Assembly (NCBI GenBank): GCA_030407085.1 | Contig: CM059582.1 | Coordinates: forward strand, 48,073,001 to 48,137,000 | DNA length: 64,000 bases | Source of the DNA: Trichopria drosophilae | Taxonomy: Eukaryota > Arthropoda > Insecta > Hymenoptera > Diapriidae | Direction of reading: 5' to 3' | In this document: positions 39,001 through 54,000 of the stretch, in pieces | Layout: every line of letters starts with the position of its first letter | How positions within the stretch are numbered: the first letter of the stretch is position 1 | The notes under the pieces: generated by a model | What the model saw: only the letters and a program-made list of their open reading frames with translations | Told to the model about the DNA's origin: nothing | The model's database searches: none | Made by a program: the position numbers and the translations under genes

Positions 39001-42000
39001 AACTCATATGTCCTGGCATCCATGTTTAATTGTGCCTATTTCTTATAGCCAGATTCCGCAAATAAACGTTTGCGTTCCTGATTAAACCCGATTTGAGGAT
39101 TGGATTTTCTGTTTCTCTCAGCGTCGTTTGTCGGATGGAACAAGTACATATCATTTTCCTGTCACCTCCTCCTCCAAGAGTCTCAACACATTTAAAAATG
39201 GCTGCAAACTCCTATTGGAAGAAGGTGTATAACTTATTGAGATTTCTCCGATTGTATTGATAACGCTTTATCTTTGCACCATCTTTCATCAACCCTCAGA
39301 GCTTTCTCCATTGGCTTCTGTAAGACCTCCTCGAAGTTTCATCTGGTCAGGATAATCATATCATCCGCATATCCTAACGCATAGATTTCACTATCGCTTA
39401 GCGTCCTAATCAAGACATCCACCAGCAGGTTCCACAGAAGCAGGGACAGAACTCCTCCCTGAGGACAGCTCTCTGAAACTGTCCCATCCTCTTATTTGTA
39501 TTCATTTCGTGCTTTTTACACTTTGTCATACTGCTGGAACATAACTTTTATTTACTATACGGTTATACAGTCCCGATAAAAACATATATTGATCTGGGAA
39601 TGAAGCCAAATTATTTCTATATATCTGGGTTAGCTGAAAACGAATCAGAAATAAAAGATAGAGGTTTCCGCACTCGTTTCAGCGTTAATTTAAAAGACAA
39701 TAAAAATATTTAATTTTATAGAGATAATGAACAAACCGATTCAATGAAATATTATGAAGTAACATAGTTGCTACCACATTTAAAAGATTAGCACAAGTTA
39801 TTCATAAACTTTTTAAACAGAATTAATTGATTTGCGTCATTAACCGTGAAATGTCATAACATCCTTGTTTATATTCTCATCATTCAGCCTCTCTGACTTT
39901 TATGATTCCAATATTTAATAAATGAATAGTAATAGTACAAGTGAAATCAAGATTCAACATTCAAAATGTTACTTTTCCTTACGTAGTATAAATGTATCGA
40001 CGTAATAACACCTTTGTATAGTGTCGTATTCAATCTAGTTTTCTAAGTTCCTTATAATCAACTAATTCTGAAGCAGATTACTCCACGGTTAAAGATATGC
40101 ACATTTCGAGGCACATGAAAACTTGACGGCAGATTGACAATTATACGTTCACCCATTATTCGTCGTTGTTGACGTTTATATTGGTCATACTCTAAGCTAT
40201 TTTCGGTTTTACTGGTGGACCGAATTATTAAATGATGCTGAAATTTCTAATGAAACTTGCATTCCGTTGGTCCGTCTGAATGGGTGTTCTAAAATCTTTC
40301 TGCATATAAAATGACTGTAGAAAATTGATAATTATATATTCTGCATTTTGAAAATTTATATTGTTAACATATTTATCAATCAAGTCTTATTAATATGATT
40401 TCTAATAACAGAAAAAATGGGAAAAACTGCATTCTTTTCGAATCAATTGATATTTATGCAAATTGTACCTAACTTTTTACTATCAATTTATTTATGTAGG
40501 TTTGGTTCTGTTGATTACGATACGATATTATTATTTCAAACATCTATTATAAATGAGGGATTCAATACGGGGGACAATAATGTAAAAATTAACATAATTT
40601 TAACAATATTTATTACTGAAGCCTTTTCGGGGTTGCTGGTTATGAATTCTACGAGATGAAATTCCCACACTGCGATCTTGAAAGTTCGAATTTTGTTTAT
40701 TTGACCTTTAAAAATTTACTTAACAGTCTCGTCTGAATACTCAGAACCTTCCAAATGAAGCCTTTTCGGATAATACGATTAGTTTTCTGTCTTCGACTCT
40801 AAAATCTACATACTTCGCGGCTATAATGAATCTTCCACCTTTAATTTTGAATTTCTAAGATTTTATTTTATGTCATGACACAATTAAATATTTAGCTAAT
40901 ATGCTCGCATTTGTTCCTGATGCATCGATTGTATGCTGTTTTTTAAGGCCAATTGAACAAAGGTTTAGACCCTAAGTTATTTATTTTGCAAAAGTCTGTC
41001 GTGATGGAGCAAAACTGATATCAGATTCAAATTCATGGACCAAAATAAAGCAAAGAAGACATATTTAACTAATACTTTTTTTTTAATTTTATGGACCACC
41101 AGATTTTTATTTGAATCTAGGATTCAAACTTATAGCCAATTTTTTTGAATTTAATTCGTCACGAAGCTTTACGTGTCGTTGAGATATCGTTACTGTAACT
41201 TTCTCAAGTAGTACTAACAAGTGTTCGCGAACTGCTTCCGCTGCATACGGCGTAATCGCCAGCTTTAAAATAGCAATGCTGGCACCTGTGCAACTGAGGC
41301 AGATCAATCGAAGGGCACCGAACTGGGTACGGCTACTGACAGCTCGTAAGCTGTGTCGACGACGAGCGACATCTTGTACCTATTACATGTGGATTAAGAA
41401 ATAATTCATGGCGCGTTACCTAGATATTGAACCCGGTAGCTACCTTGTTTCTACTACTTACTTGTTTAGTATTCTTTCCGTTCTAAAAATATGTATTCGA
41501 ATAGAATTGATGGAATAAAAATGTCTGATACAACCATTCTTCGGGAAAGGATCAAATTTATTCAGCTAGGTCCATACATATCTTGTTGTAGCGTTGAAGA
41601 AAATCCATAAATTATTAAAATCCATCATAAGAAATTAACAAGTTAAGTATGCAGTGCACACCTTACTTCCATTATTTCCAGCCTATACATACAGTAGGCT
41701 GTGATGTCAGACCGTAGAAGAAATCCATCATCATTCTGTCTCCGGAGTGAGAAGTGTCCTATTTTGATGGAAAGAAAATCGGGATGGATTACTTCCACTT
41801 TCTAGCATCACTGATGATAGGTCGTACAGAGGATTGATGGTGTAAATACATTCATCGTAGATTCTACGCAGTAAAGCCAATTTAAGTGACAATCGCGTAG
41901 AAAAATAAGAATCAGAGAGACTATTTGGATATGATTAAAATTTGTTACCTGATCACTAAAATTAATCAATACAGTTAACAATTAGTGAGGGTGAAACTGG

Positions 42001-45000
42001 AGTATACAAATATGTCTTTAAAATATGTTTTGGCGTTTTGACTCTAATATGAGTCCTCTTCAGAAAGTTGTATAATAATTGCATGAAATTTGGGTTGTAT
42101 GTATATGGGTCACGGGATACAAGTTGTTCATGTGTTAGTGATTAATATACGACTTTTCACAGAGAAGACAAGGGATTTTATACCATTTGTCGTCACATTC
42201 GAAAGGTTTAGGGTTCGTTATATTTCAGGGTGAACTCATAATGAATTACTATTGAAGGGGCTTTTACGCCTTTACGAATGCACGTCAAGTTTCAGAAAGA
42301 TCCGTTCAGAATTAGGTGAGAATTCATGAGAACAAATTTCATAGGCTATAATGCAAAGTACAAAAACTATTCTTGTCAATTCTCACCCAATTCTGAACTA
42401 ATCTCGCTGAAACTAGGTATACATTCGTAAAACGCCCTGAAATAGATATAGGCTTGAAAATATGTCTAATTTCTGTTTATTTCAAATATCTTATGTTAGG
42501 ATGTAAAGTTCACTGAACAGCTGGTATATTCCTTTAACACTTTTCGTCCCGTAAGTCCGGAATTTGGACACAACTTTCAACGCTGTAACTTTTGTTCCAA
42601 ACGCCGCGTGAGAAAAAATTAAAATAAGTCAAAATGGATAGATTTGGTTTTTACTTATATTTCAAATGCTGTGGTCAAAATCAGCCGGCGATTTCAAAGA
42701 AAAAAGTTATGATCATTCTTTTGGAAAAAATACTGTTTTTTTTCGACGTTTCTTTGCAAGAATCGCGTTTTTTGACATTGAAAATAGCAATGCTCACCAT
42801 TGCAAAAGGCACTAATGGCGTTTTTTTGCTCAGCCCCTTCTTCTTTCGCCGGATTTTTTTTGCAAAAAACAAAATGACGGCTTCAAGATGGCGCCTGCAA
42901 GTTGTAATTTTGCATCTTCTTACACAAATATTGATTATTTGATTGTGTAACGGGTGAAATCAAGGTGACACGGCAACAAACAAATACCATTCACATGGTA
43001 ACAAACAATTTTGAAATTAGGCATTCATAGGTGAAGAGCTTCATTTATTGCACTTTTATTGGGCTTTCACAATCGCCATAGTGAAAACTTACACCCATCT
43101 TACAAATAAATTGTAGAGCTGTACTCAATGTTTAGGTTATAAACCGATAATTGACAGGTGATAAGGGTATATTGTCATTTTCAATTTCACGCGTAAATAG
43201 TGATATGGAAACGTCGAAAATTTATTGAAAATTACATAAAAACATCGGTAAATGCCAATCGTTTTTAACTAATTTGAGGTTATGAATGAATCATGACGAG
43301 ATCAGGTATTCACAAATGATAATAATTATTTTTTCATCCCAATTCACCATAATTTCAACCGTTACACGGTTAAATAATCGATATTTGTACAAGAAGGTGC
43401 AAAATTACAAATTGCAGACGCCATCTTCAAGCCGTTGTTTTGTCGTTTGAAAAAAATCCAACGAGAGAAGAACGGGCTGAGCTAAAAGACGCTATTAGTG
43501 CCTTTTGTAACTGCCACCATTGCCCTTTTCAAGGTCAAAAAACGCGATTCATGCGAAGAAACGTTGAAAATACAATATTTTTTTCAAAAAAAATGATCAT
43601 AGCTATTTTTCTTTGAAATAGCCGGCTGAATCTATCGATTTTGACTTATTTTTATTTTGTCTAACGGCGCGGCGTTTGCATCAAAAGTTACAGCGTTAAA
43701 AGTTGTGTCCGAATTTCGTACTTTCAGGACGAAAAGGGTTAAAGGGGTTGTAAAGTTCTCAGCAGATAAGGTAGGAATGTTCACTAAAAAACATAAATAA
43801 AAATTAACTGAATGGTATCGTAGAAAATACAAAAGAAATTAATGGAGAACTAACTGAGAATTTTTGGAAATAAATGATTTTTACTTTCTTCAGAAAATTC
43901 TCGTACAGTTCCTCGATTAATATCCTTCGTATTTTCTAGGAAACCGTGCATATTAGAAGTACCTTTACATCAGAGCCCTGATTTTGAATATTTTATTAGG
44001 TCATCTTTAATTTACGTTTTAGTGAAAATTCTGGCTCTGCAACTACAATTCTAGCCATTATAAATGATATCCTATAAAATATTAGAGAAATTCATCTAGA
44101 ATTGATTGAGAATTTTCGGAAATAAGCAATAATCACCTATTTCCGAAAATTCTCGACTATCTAATTGAATGAGGTTAAAAATGGTTAACGAGTTCTTCAT
44201 TATTATGTGCAATTACATTAAACATGTTCCTTTAAAAATAAAATGCAAAGTGTTTATATCTCAAAATCAAAGAGTTCTAGAGATATGCCCATATTATATC
44301 TTAAATGTTGACAATTAAGTAATTTATTAAAAATTCATTGTTCCTTTTTATGTAAAAAATTGATAATCCGTATAAAATTCAATAAAAATTAAATTCTTAT
44401 ATTCCATGCATTATATTTACAAAACATCCTGTTAAAAAACTATGCTATAAAGTAAAAAAATCGTTATGGATATTTATTAGCCGAAATACTACGATAAATA
44501 TTTGAGAGAAGTCGAGAAATGGTGTCACCTAAAAAGCAGGAAATACATCCAGCAACACAGAATCTTTTTTTCTCATGTTACGTCAAAAATAAATGTAAGT
44601 GGATCTGAGAAATTTTTCCAAGTCAATGGCAGTATAGTGCGTGATTAAAATGTGTCTTGATTCGAAACGAGCATTTCATCGCTTCCTTTATTGTTTAGTC
44701 TACCACTATGAAAGGTAGATGTAAATATTACGCAATGAATTTGTTGATGGGATGGATCGCCTTTTTAGTTTATTGTATTTTATGCTAAGTAGAGTTATAA
44801 ATGTAAATGTAATATGATTAATTAATTTTAACAATCTGCTATTATAATTGAAATAAAAATGTTAATTTTAACATAAAATAATGAAAAAATGATGAAAAAA
44901 AAATGCGAAACAGTGATTTTTTTATCTTGAAACGATTCCTAAGAAAGCTCATTCGTACAACCGCTTTCCATTTCAGAAATTGTTGCGTATCAAACGAGGT

Positions 45001-48000
45001 TTGGTATTATATTTGAAATTCCAGGGAAATTTTAAGGAATTTGTAAATTACTTCCTATATCTCTAAATTCTTCGAATAAAGCGGTCATGCAGTGTGAACA
45101 ACAAAATTTGTTCTTACGAAGAAGAGCTGGTACGTAGTCAAGATTTAACCGCGCTCGAGTTCGTGTTATTCTAAACTCACCGTAACTTTCTCAGTAGGTC
45201 TGCTTAACGACTATGAATAAACAGACATAAAAAAATATACTGATATTCAGTAAGAGCAGAAGTGCGAATGTTCGTTGCGTAATGCACCCTTCTATCCGAT
45301 ACGATAACACCCAAGTTCGAATTAACTGTGGAATTCATCGACTTTTCTATATCGGAATTGAAAAAATAAGTTAATTTTGAGAAGTATTTCCTTATTGGTC
45401 ACATTAATAATTATATACATTCATATTTGTCACGTGCTGCACATATTTGTGGTATGAATAGGTGTCTAGTTAATAAATCATTTTTACTTCACTTACTGTG
45501 CAGTCTCAGTGAACACTAACGTTGTCAGGTTTGTTTGCACTTCTTGTCATATTCAATACGTTTCAGAACTGGTTAAGGCAAATTTATAATTGAACGTAAA
45601 TATAAATCAAGGTAAAATATATGATATTAAAATAATTTATCGTTGTAGATAGTCGTGATTTTCCGAAATTTACTGGAATACGTATTTTGATATACTGTGA
45701 AGTTGAAAGTTCCATCCACTATCCGAAAATATGAACTTTACGATTTATATTCTAAATATGCAGAGTAAATAGAATAAAAAGAATACATATGGAGGGAAAT
45801 GTATATTATAATTTACAATACATATTCTAATAGTAAACAATAATTATTATAAATCTTACAATATCGCTAGAAAAGTTAAGTCCGATTTGTAGATAGTTTC
45901 TGTCCTGTTTCGTTATTTTCCATTTTAAAGGTTTCGGGGAAACTCGATAATGTAACAAATCTAGACATATTTCTACCAGGGATATATTATACATCTTAAA
46001 TATCTTTCCTTCTAAGTGCATTATATAATTAATATAAACAAATATATAGTTAATACAATACAGTGTCATTGTATTTTATTTACATTTTATCCTACTTTGG
46101 CAGAGGTCAGAATTAGTTCATTTTCTAATTTCGGCAGAATTCGCAGTATTTATCATTCATACTTAGCGCAGAAAGCAAATTATGTGAAGTCCGAATGATT
46201 TATTAAATACAATGGTGATAAATTTATAACTCCCGTGCCCTAATTCATGACGAATGATATAGTAAATAATTATTATTTTATTTTTGGTTATTATATCCCG
46301 AAAATGTAATTCTATTGCTTTTCATTTTATCTTCCTGGTAGTCTCCACTTAATTACAGAATTATGGTCGCTTAATAACGCAATTATTTATATCTTGCAAG
46401 TTAAGCAAAGGGTAACATAATTACAGTTATTATTTTTTTATTACAATTTTGAAGCAATCTCCAGAGGTTCAGAAATTATTTGTATATTAATTGTACACTA
46501 ATTAAATAGAAAAATGAGGGATTAACGACTGTCGTAGCTGTTTAGCCTATTTAGATAGTATGGTATTTAACTTCTCTAGTAGTAACACTAGCTACTCAGT
46601 GTTTTTTGTTTTTTGCCTCATTGCTAAAGACATGTAACGTGACATTTATAATTCCTCATCAAAATCGGGATGATCAATTTGCGACATGGTATCTCTTATT
46701 ATACCATGATATCATGAACACATTTATTAATCAGGTCATAGTTTTAGGTATACTTCGTGATCGATTCCTACGAATAATCGAATAAATAAAAAATTTTAAA
46801 ATTGTTTATTTAGTTCTTTATTTATTAGAATATTAGTAGTCCACGTAGCATGAGTGTTTATTGCAAATATACCGATTAAAATTCTCAGAACTAATATATG
46901 CATATCTACTGTGACTAATTTAATATATCCTCAACTGAATTCACTTATGGTAATAACTACCGTAAAGTAATTAAAACGGCTAAAAAGTAATTAGTTAAAT
47001 AAAATGCCGAAATTGATTTGACTAGATGTTGAAGTTACTTTGAGTAAAAGTTACGTCAGTTTGACTTCATATTTTAGTAAATTTAATTACTAATTAATAA
47101 CTTGAGGTAATAGTTATATTACCATTGGCACGGTCTGAGTTATTAAAAAAGGAGAGCCTTTTACTACTTAACCCTGACTATTCAGCAGCAGGTAAATTTT
47201 AAGGTAGTTTTTTTCAGTGTACAAGAAGTACTTAACCGGGCATTGCTATTTGGAATTCAGTTTTAAAATCATATACGTTAAAGATGCCTTTATTAATTTT
47301 AATATTTCAAAATAAAATTTTTTGGCTTATATTTTTATCTTTTTACGGCATGATATAAGCCCGATTTGGTAAAAAGAAAATGAAAACAAGCACCTAACAA
47401 ATGTAACATGTCGATTCACATATGATTTTAAAATTATTTTATTTCAATAAGTACAAATTGCTTTATTCTTAAGTTTATTATAAGGAATACCACAGCGTTG
47501 AATTTATTATTTATTAAGTCAGATGCCATAAGGACTGCTCAAAAATATCACTGGTCATTGTTGCATAGATCAGTTTATAATCTAATCTACCCACAGTACT
47601 TTCCTTTGAAAGAAACTAATGTTCAAGTAACTGTTTTTCAGCATACAGTTTTAACCATTAAGCATAGGGAGATCCATATTATTTAGTTGATTTTCGACAT
47701 TTATACTCAACGGGAAATTCAATTAACATTGACTTGAAACTCTTAAGTGACCAACTCTGCAATTTATGAGTTTGATCTTTGGATTGGCGAGGTCAAAATT
47801 GCATTTCGTCGGTTTCATGTTTTATGAATGTTATATCGGATCATATTTTAAAAATTACAGATCGTAGATGAAAATTTAAAAAATTATATGTAAAAAATGA
47901 AATCCTTAGGCCAACAAAGAAAATAATTGTTTCCAACAGAAAAATGTATATACATCCTAATAAAATGTTTCTTTATTTCAACTATTTACATATGGTACAG

Positions 48001-51000
48001 CTGAATATTTATAGAAATATTCCATTTTGTTATCTGTTTTGCTTTGAATAAAATTTTCGTTACTTTGTTTCTAGAAAATCGGAGTTTATATTTTCAAAAT
48101 CAGATTCGTAATGCGTGACCTCAAAATCTCAAAACCTAATCAACTTAAATTTCGGACCGCATTCTTAATTTCCAATTTGACGCCGGATTCGTAATCAGCA
48201 ATCTCGAAAAGCTAGAGGAACTCGGTTTCATATTGCTTACGTGACATTTTCCATTTAATATGTACGTAGTTTTGATCAAAGAGCATAATTTAAAATAAAA
48301 CAGATAAACCTAGTAATAAATTATAAACATTATTTACATGACTAAGCTTGTCGATGCAAGGAAGTAAAAATGTAATCAATGAATTACCCGAATGTGTATT
48401 TTCTGAAGAATGCTGACTTGAAAGGGTTAATAATGAAAACACCTATTATGTAGTTTACTACTCGAATAGTGCGAAAAAGAAATTATTAGTATTGGACATT
48501 TAATTTTATCGTAAGGTTACAGATGCACCTATGCGAAATTGCATAGAATAATACAAATGATTTAGCGCATCACCTGGAATATTACATTATAGCAACGATA
48601 TTTAATTTGACTACTAGAACTTATTGGGTATGACAGACAATAATCCACGAAATGAAAAGTAACGGAGTAATCTGTATTTTTTGCACTCCACAGACCGAAT
48701 GAAATATGTTAGTTTGCTAAGAGAGTATTACTTTTCGAGCACCTCAAACACTATTGAAGTAAAAACAGCCCATATCATAAATATATACAAAAATACCCTT
48801 ATTCATAGTTCATATACCAGGTGTCTAACGTAATTTGTATGCTTTTGCAAGATGGACATTTAAATGAATCCTTGAAAGGTTCATACATTTCTATTAATAG
48901 CAATGGTTGAGATGATTTAATAATACAACCAAATAGATTTTAACTTAAACATTTAAAACAAGCGAATGTTAAAAAACATACTGCATTATATCCTTCACAA
49001 ACTCCATCAAATATTTCCCAAAATAATTGATTTTCAGATCTTTCCATACACCGTTCTCCTCTCGCTATGCGCCACACCTTTCAACAATATCTGAATCGCC
49101 GTTGAGTGTTTTACGACGTTACTCACCAGTTACATCTGTGTCGGCACGACCAAAACGCATAGTTGATACTGCTGACATCGATGTTTCGACACCCAGAAAT
49201 CTCGCCCCTGACAATCGCCATCAACGTCATCGTCTCAAGCGAGATCGACCAACTATTAAGATTAGATCCCAAGCTTTAAAGGATAATCCAGCATTGCGAG
49301 AATACAATCAACGTCACGAAAAAACCGTAGGAGAACTTCTGGTGGAGAAGTTTCTTATCAAAGACAAGCAAAATGATTCCAATGGGCGTATAAGACTTTA
49401 TCATCAGGCCAGTCTGATGGACTCAAAAGACGACGATGAAGAGGAAGAAATGATGTCTGCGATGCAGCGAAAGATAACAAGGCGGATGACACGGCGAAGA
49501 TCATCAGCCGACGTTTCCTTGGATGCAGAACAGTTACAAAGGGAAGCAGCATTTGCTCAAGCTCAAGCGGAAGTGCTAGATACTCTGGTTGCAGAAGAAC
49601 AAGCAGAATTAGAAAATGAAGTTAGGAAAGGTGCCTTTATCAAACGGGGTTCAATTTTGCTACTTCCTATGGATATAACCGATGCTTCGGAAACGGATAT
49701 TGACGAGGATGAAGATCAGAATGAAATTATCAAAAAATCTCATAAGAAAACGAAGAAAAAACGAAAGACAGTCGATAAGCCATCACCTCCTACTCAGGAG
49801 GAAGAAACGAACGAAGAAAATTCTTACCGTACGGGAGAGGAAATCGAAATAGACGAAAAGGAAGAACGACGGAGGCAGAGAAGGTTGATAAGTGGGACGA
49901 AAGAAGACAACGTGAAAGAAAAACGACGAAAAGAAGATCAAAGCGACGATGCTAGAAGAAGAAGGAGTAGAAGCAAAGACGAAGAAAGATTGGATGTTGA
50001 AATTCCGGAAGACAAACTCGAAGCCACGATTAAGGAGGAAGAAGACGATGAAAGGCTAAATGGGGAGAACGAACAAAGCCAAAGCCGCCTGCAGAATTAT
50101 AAAGTCGAAGCGTGCAATAGTGTGGGGGATTTTTCAACTATGTTGATTAAAGCAACACGAGGAAATCAACCTACCAGAACGATCGAGCAATTTCGAGAAA
50201 GCATTCGACTTCCAGCACCTAAACGACATCTTCCACAGAATGAAGAGCTTCCAACGATAGAAACGAAAGTTGTGATTCCGGTTCGAAAACCTTACGTTAA
50301 AGATACATCAAGAAATAGTGTTCATTTGAATTTGAAATCAAACAATATCTCGTCGCTAGAAGGGGAGGTCCCGGATGAGAAATCGAATCTCGATAAATCG
50401 AAAGAGATTATTGACACAACAAAATCGCAAGATCAATTGCGAGCCAAAATCGACGTCAGAGATGATGTGAAGACAAAGCTAGAAAGTGCGATGAGAGAGG
50501 TCGAGGGCATCATTACCGCCGAACGCTCTTTGGCGATCAGTGACGCAAGGAAAACGCGACCGAAAGAAGTGAAATCGAGTGAGCAAACGAAAAATCTGCG
50601 CGGAAAAAATCTTTCATCAGACATTCGCTCCAAGGTCGGTGATGATCATCTCGGTGATGATTCGAAAACTAAAGCATTTTCAGCGAGTAAAGTGAAGGAT
50701 GTTACAGATAATAGTGAAATCAAAAGTGCTAGTGCGGATAGTTCTAAAATTGAAAAACCAAAGCAAAAGATTTCGAAATCCGAAAAAGAATCGAAAAATT
50801 CCACTGACCAAACCATCGATAAAAACAAATCTGAGACGCAAAAAAATGATGAATCAGTGCCAATAACAGTCGAGCAAAAAGAATCGGATGCAGTTCACTC
50901 AGACTCGGTTAAGCCTGTTGCAAAAAATAAAAGTATTCCAAATAAAGTTTCGTTAGGTAAAGAAGACACGCCAAAAATATTAGCGCGAAACCAAAAAAAC

Positions 51001-54000
51001 GACAAGAACGCAACATCGCGAAATGTGAAAGGCCTACATTCGGTAGCTGAATCAGGTTTACCAAAAATTTATTCGGAGTTAGATACGAAGCATAGAATTT
51101 TATCGCCAATAATAGAAAAGGAAAGTCCCGACGTAAAATTGAACAGTTCCAAACCCGGAAGTAAAGCGATATTTTCATTCCCGGATCCTGTTGAAAAAGT
51201 AGAAGCTCCGGAAGACACGTCGGATCCATCAGATGTTAAAAAAGTGAAATATTTGAATCTTTTGCAGAAGCTCCGCGAAGGCGGCGACGAAGACGAAAGC
51301 ACGAAGAAAGCGGACGACGAATTAACTCTCAAAACAGTTTTACATACTGACCTAGAAACGAAAGTCGACAATCTTGAGAAATCTCAGGCGAAATCCGAGA
51401 CTCCTGCAAAAATTAAAAAAGAGAAAATTAATTGCCAGGTCGGTATGAAAATCGAACAAAAGCCTGTATCGGAAGATTCGGTAACTCCTACAAAAAATCT
51501 GAACCGAATAATTCCGCAAAAACAAAAAACAGCTAATGGGGTTGAGAAAAAATCGTTGAGTGAATCTTTAATAAAAGAAAGTACACAGGTGAATGGCCTG
51601 CTAAAGAAAGTGGGTCTTCCGCAGAAAAAGTCCGAACCGACCGAAATAGACTTCTGGAGCGAGATCAAAGCTCAGGACAGTGTGAAAGTCTTCGAAATGA
51701 AAAGTCAGTCTTCGGAATCACAGCCAAGCAGCAACTCCGAAGGGAAGAGCATAATACCGTCGACTGCACCAAAAGTACCTCAAGATTCTAAAGCGGCGGA
51801 AACAAGGTTGAAAGTCGAAGAAGCCCCAGTCGTTACTGATAAAAGTTCCGAAGAACATTTGGAGAAGAAACAAGATGCTCCGGAAGTAGCAGATGAAACG
51901 AAAGTAGAGAGCAACACCCATAATGAAGACACAAGTAAAGCGGAAGACCTAGAAGAAGACAGTCGAAGGACGTTAAGGCTAATTACCTCAAGTCCGAGCC
52001 TCTGTAAAAGCGATTCTACAATTGACAGAATAGACTCATTCGATATTTCTTCATCGGATTTCAATTCTCCTCAAATTTCGGAGCCTACTACCCCGCTTAC
52101 TGATATATCTCATCCCCTTTCGAAGCAATCGAGTTTCGACCGAAACTCTGTAATTTCCAATGGCATTCAGACTGAAAAAGATGAATCCGAACCAGCGACA
52201 CCTACGAACGAGAGGTCTGTAGCTTCAAAAAAAATTTCAAAATGGGGCAATTTGGACAACCTCTCGAAATTGAACGACGCTGAGAAAGACTCGACTCCTC
52301 TGTCATCTAAAGACGTGAGCTGCGCCAGTACTCCTCAGACAACAGTGAAGAAAAAGAAAATCGTGAAACGGAAAAAATCTACTGCAACTGTTAAAAAATC
52401 AGAGAAAAAAGACGGTTCGAAAGCAAAAGCACCTACAAAAAAAGAAGGAAAGAAAGTAGCCCCATCGCCGCCCTCCACTCCGAAGACTCAGTTTTCTGTT
52501 TCGCCAAGAGGTACACCGAGTCAGAGACCAGCAGATTTAATGAAGATGTTCTACACCACTCCCACATTATTATTGACGGCTACTCCTAGAGACTTAAGGA
52601 AAGTGAGGAGGGCAAAGGCCAAAAGGCGAAAACCCTCGACCAAAACAGCCTCGTTGAGTAGTGACAGCACCGGAAGTACCAGGAGTACTGCGACCACCAG
52701 CACGGAAGATGGGAGTGATGCCGATGCGGAACAGAAGAGACTAGCATCCACCAGGAGCAACGACTCTGGGTTCGATGGATCACCAAGACTCTCTAGTAGG
52801 GATCATACATTGTACAAGATTTGGATTTTTTATTTACATAGCGTTAGTTATTTTTGCAGAGTTTTGACGAGTTGTAAGCATGGAGATTGTACTAACATTA
52901 GGCATGGTGTACATTGCATTTGACAGTTTTTGAATAGCAGAGAAATCGCCAGTCGGTAAAAATGATTGCAAATTTTATTTTAAAGTGACATTTGACTCCA
53001 TTCAGTGAAGTATATTAAAATAATAATTTTAAGTTGGAAGGTAGGGAACACAATAGTCTAGAAACTTGACGTTTCACTAAAAGTCAAAGAAATGAATTGA
53101 AAACAAATCGTGTTTGAACAGATTTAACTATGATTTATTTGCTACAAAATATAACCTTTACTTAAGAATAATTTAAACTGAAAGGAATTTCTGGATAGAG
53201 AATTATTTCTGAAATCATACTTTCTATACTAATTTGTGTATTTTCTCTCACAAAAAAAATTTACGGAGAATTCAAATTAAAATAGTTATTCCAACGCCGT
53301 CATTTACTGTAATACAGTTGTCATAATGCAGTTATTATTATTGTCTTTGCTGGGTTAAATATATGTCTCTACTTAATCATTTTTCTTGAAAATTTGTACT
53401 TTGGAATTACTTGGTAAATTTAAAATGGCCGTAACTTTACGGGGAAAAAAGTCGGATGAAAAATGTTTTTCGAGCATAAATAACCTCAAATAACTAAAAA
53501 TCCTGACGTGGTAGGGCTTCTCAACGATATTCATGTCTGTTTTTTTGCAGAGCTATGTTAGTAGTAAAAATCAGCACTGATTAAAATACAGATCTCACAA
53601 TCTCATAATTATTTGTTATCAGCACCGATTTAGAGAGTTTTGTAGAGAATATATTCTAGCAAATATTTGTATTTTAAGAACAAACAGAAATCATTCAATC
53701 ACTCACAATTTTAAAGATCTTTACAAACTACTAATCAAATCTTTTAAAATTATGCAGAACTATTTTTGAGGATATAATAAAATACATTCATATAAAAATT
53801 TATAACATTTATTTTAAGTGTAAATTATAAATATTACCGGGTCTAGATTATGTATGACTGCCAAATATTTGCCTCTAAAGTAATTAATATTAGTATTATA
53901 ATTGTGCAAATATCTATTTTTAGAGCATCAAAAGTGCATAACTTGAATATATAGTTTCAAAGATGGTCATTATGTAGTTTTTTAAAGTTTTCGGCTACAC

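Noticed and set aside
42634..42942. 102-codon frame
   Set aside because: Lies within one arm of the TTAA-bounded palindrome; the other arm carries the same sequence inverted.
49358..52786. Multiple minus-strand frames of 60-106 codons
   Set aside because: Shadows of the large exon; no splice or domain evidence.
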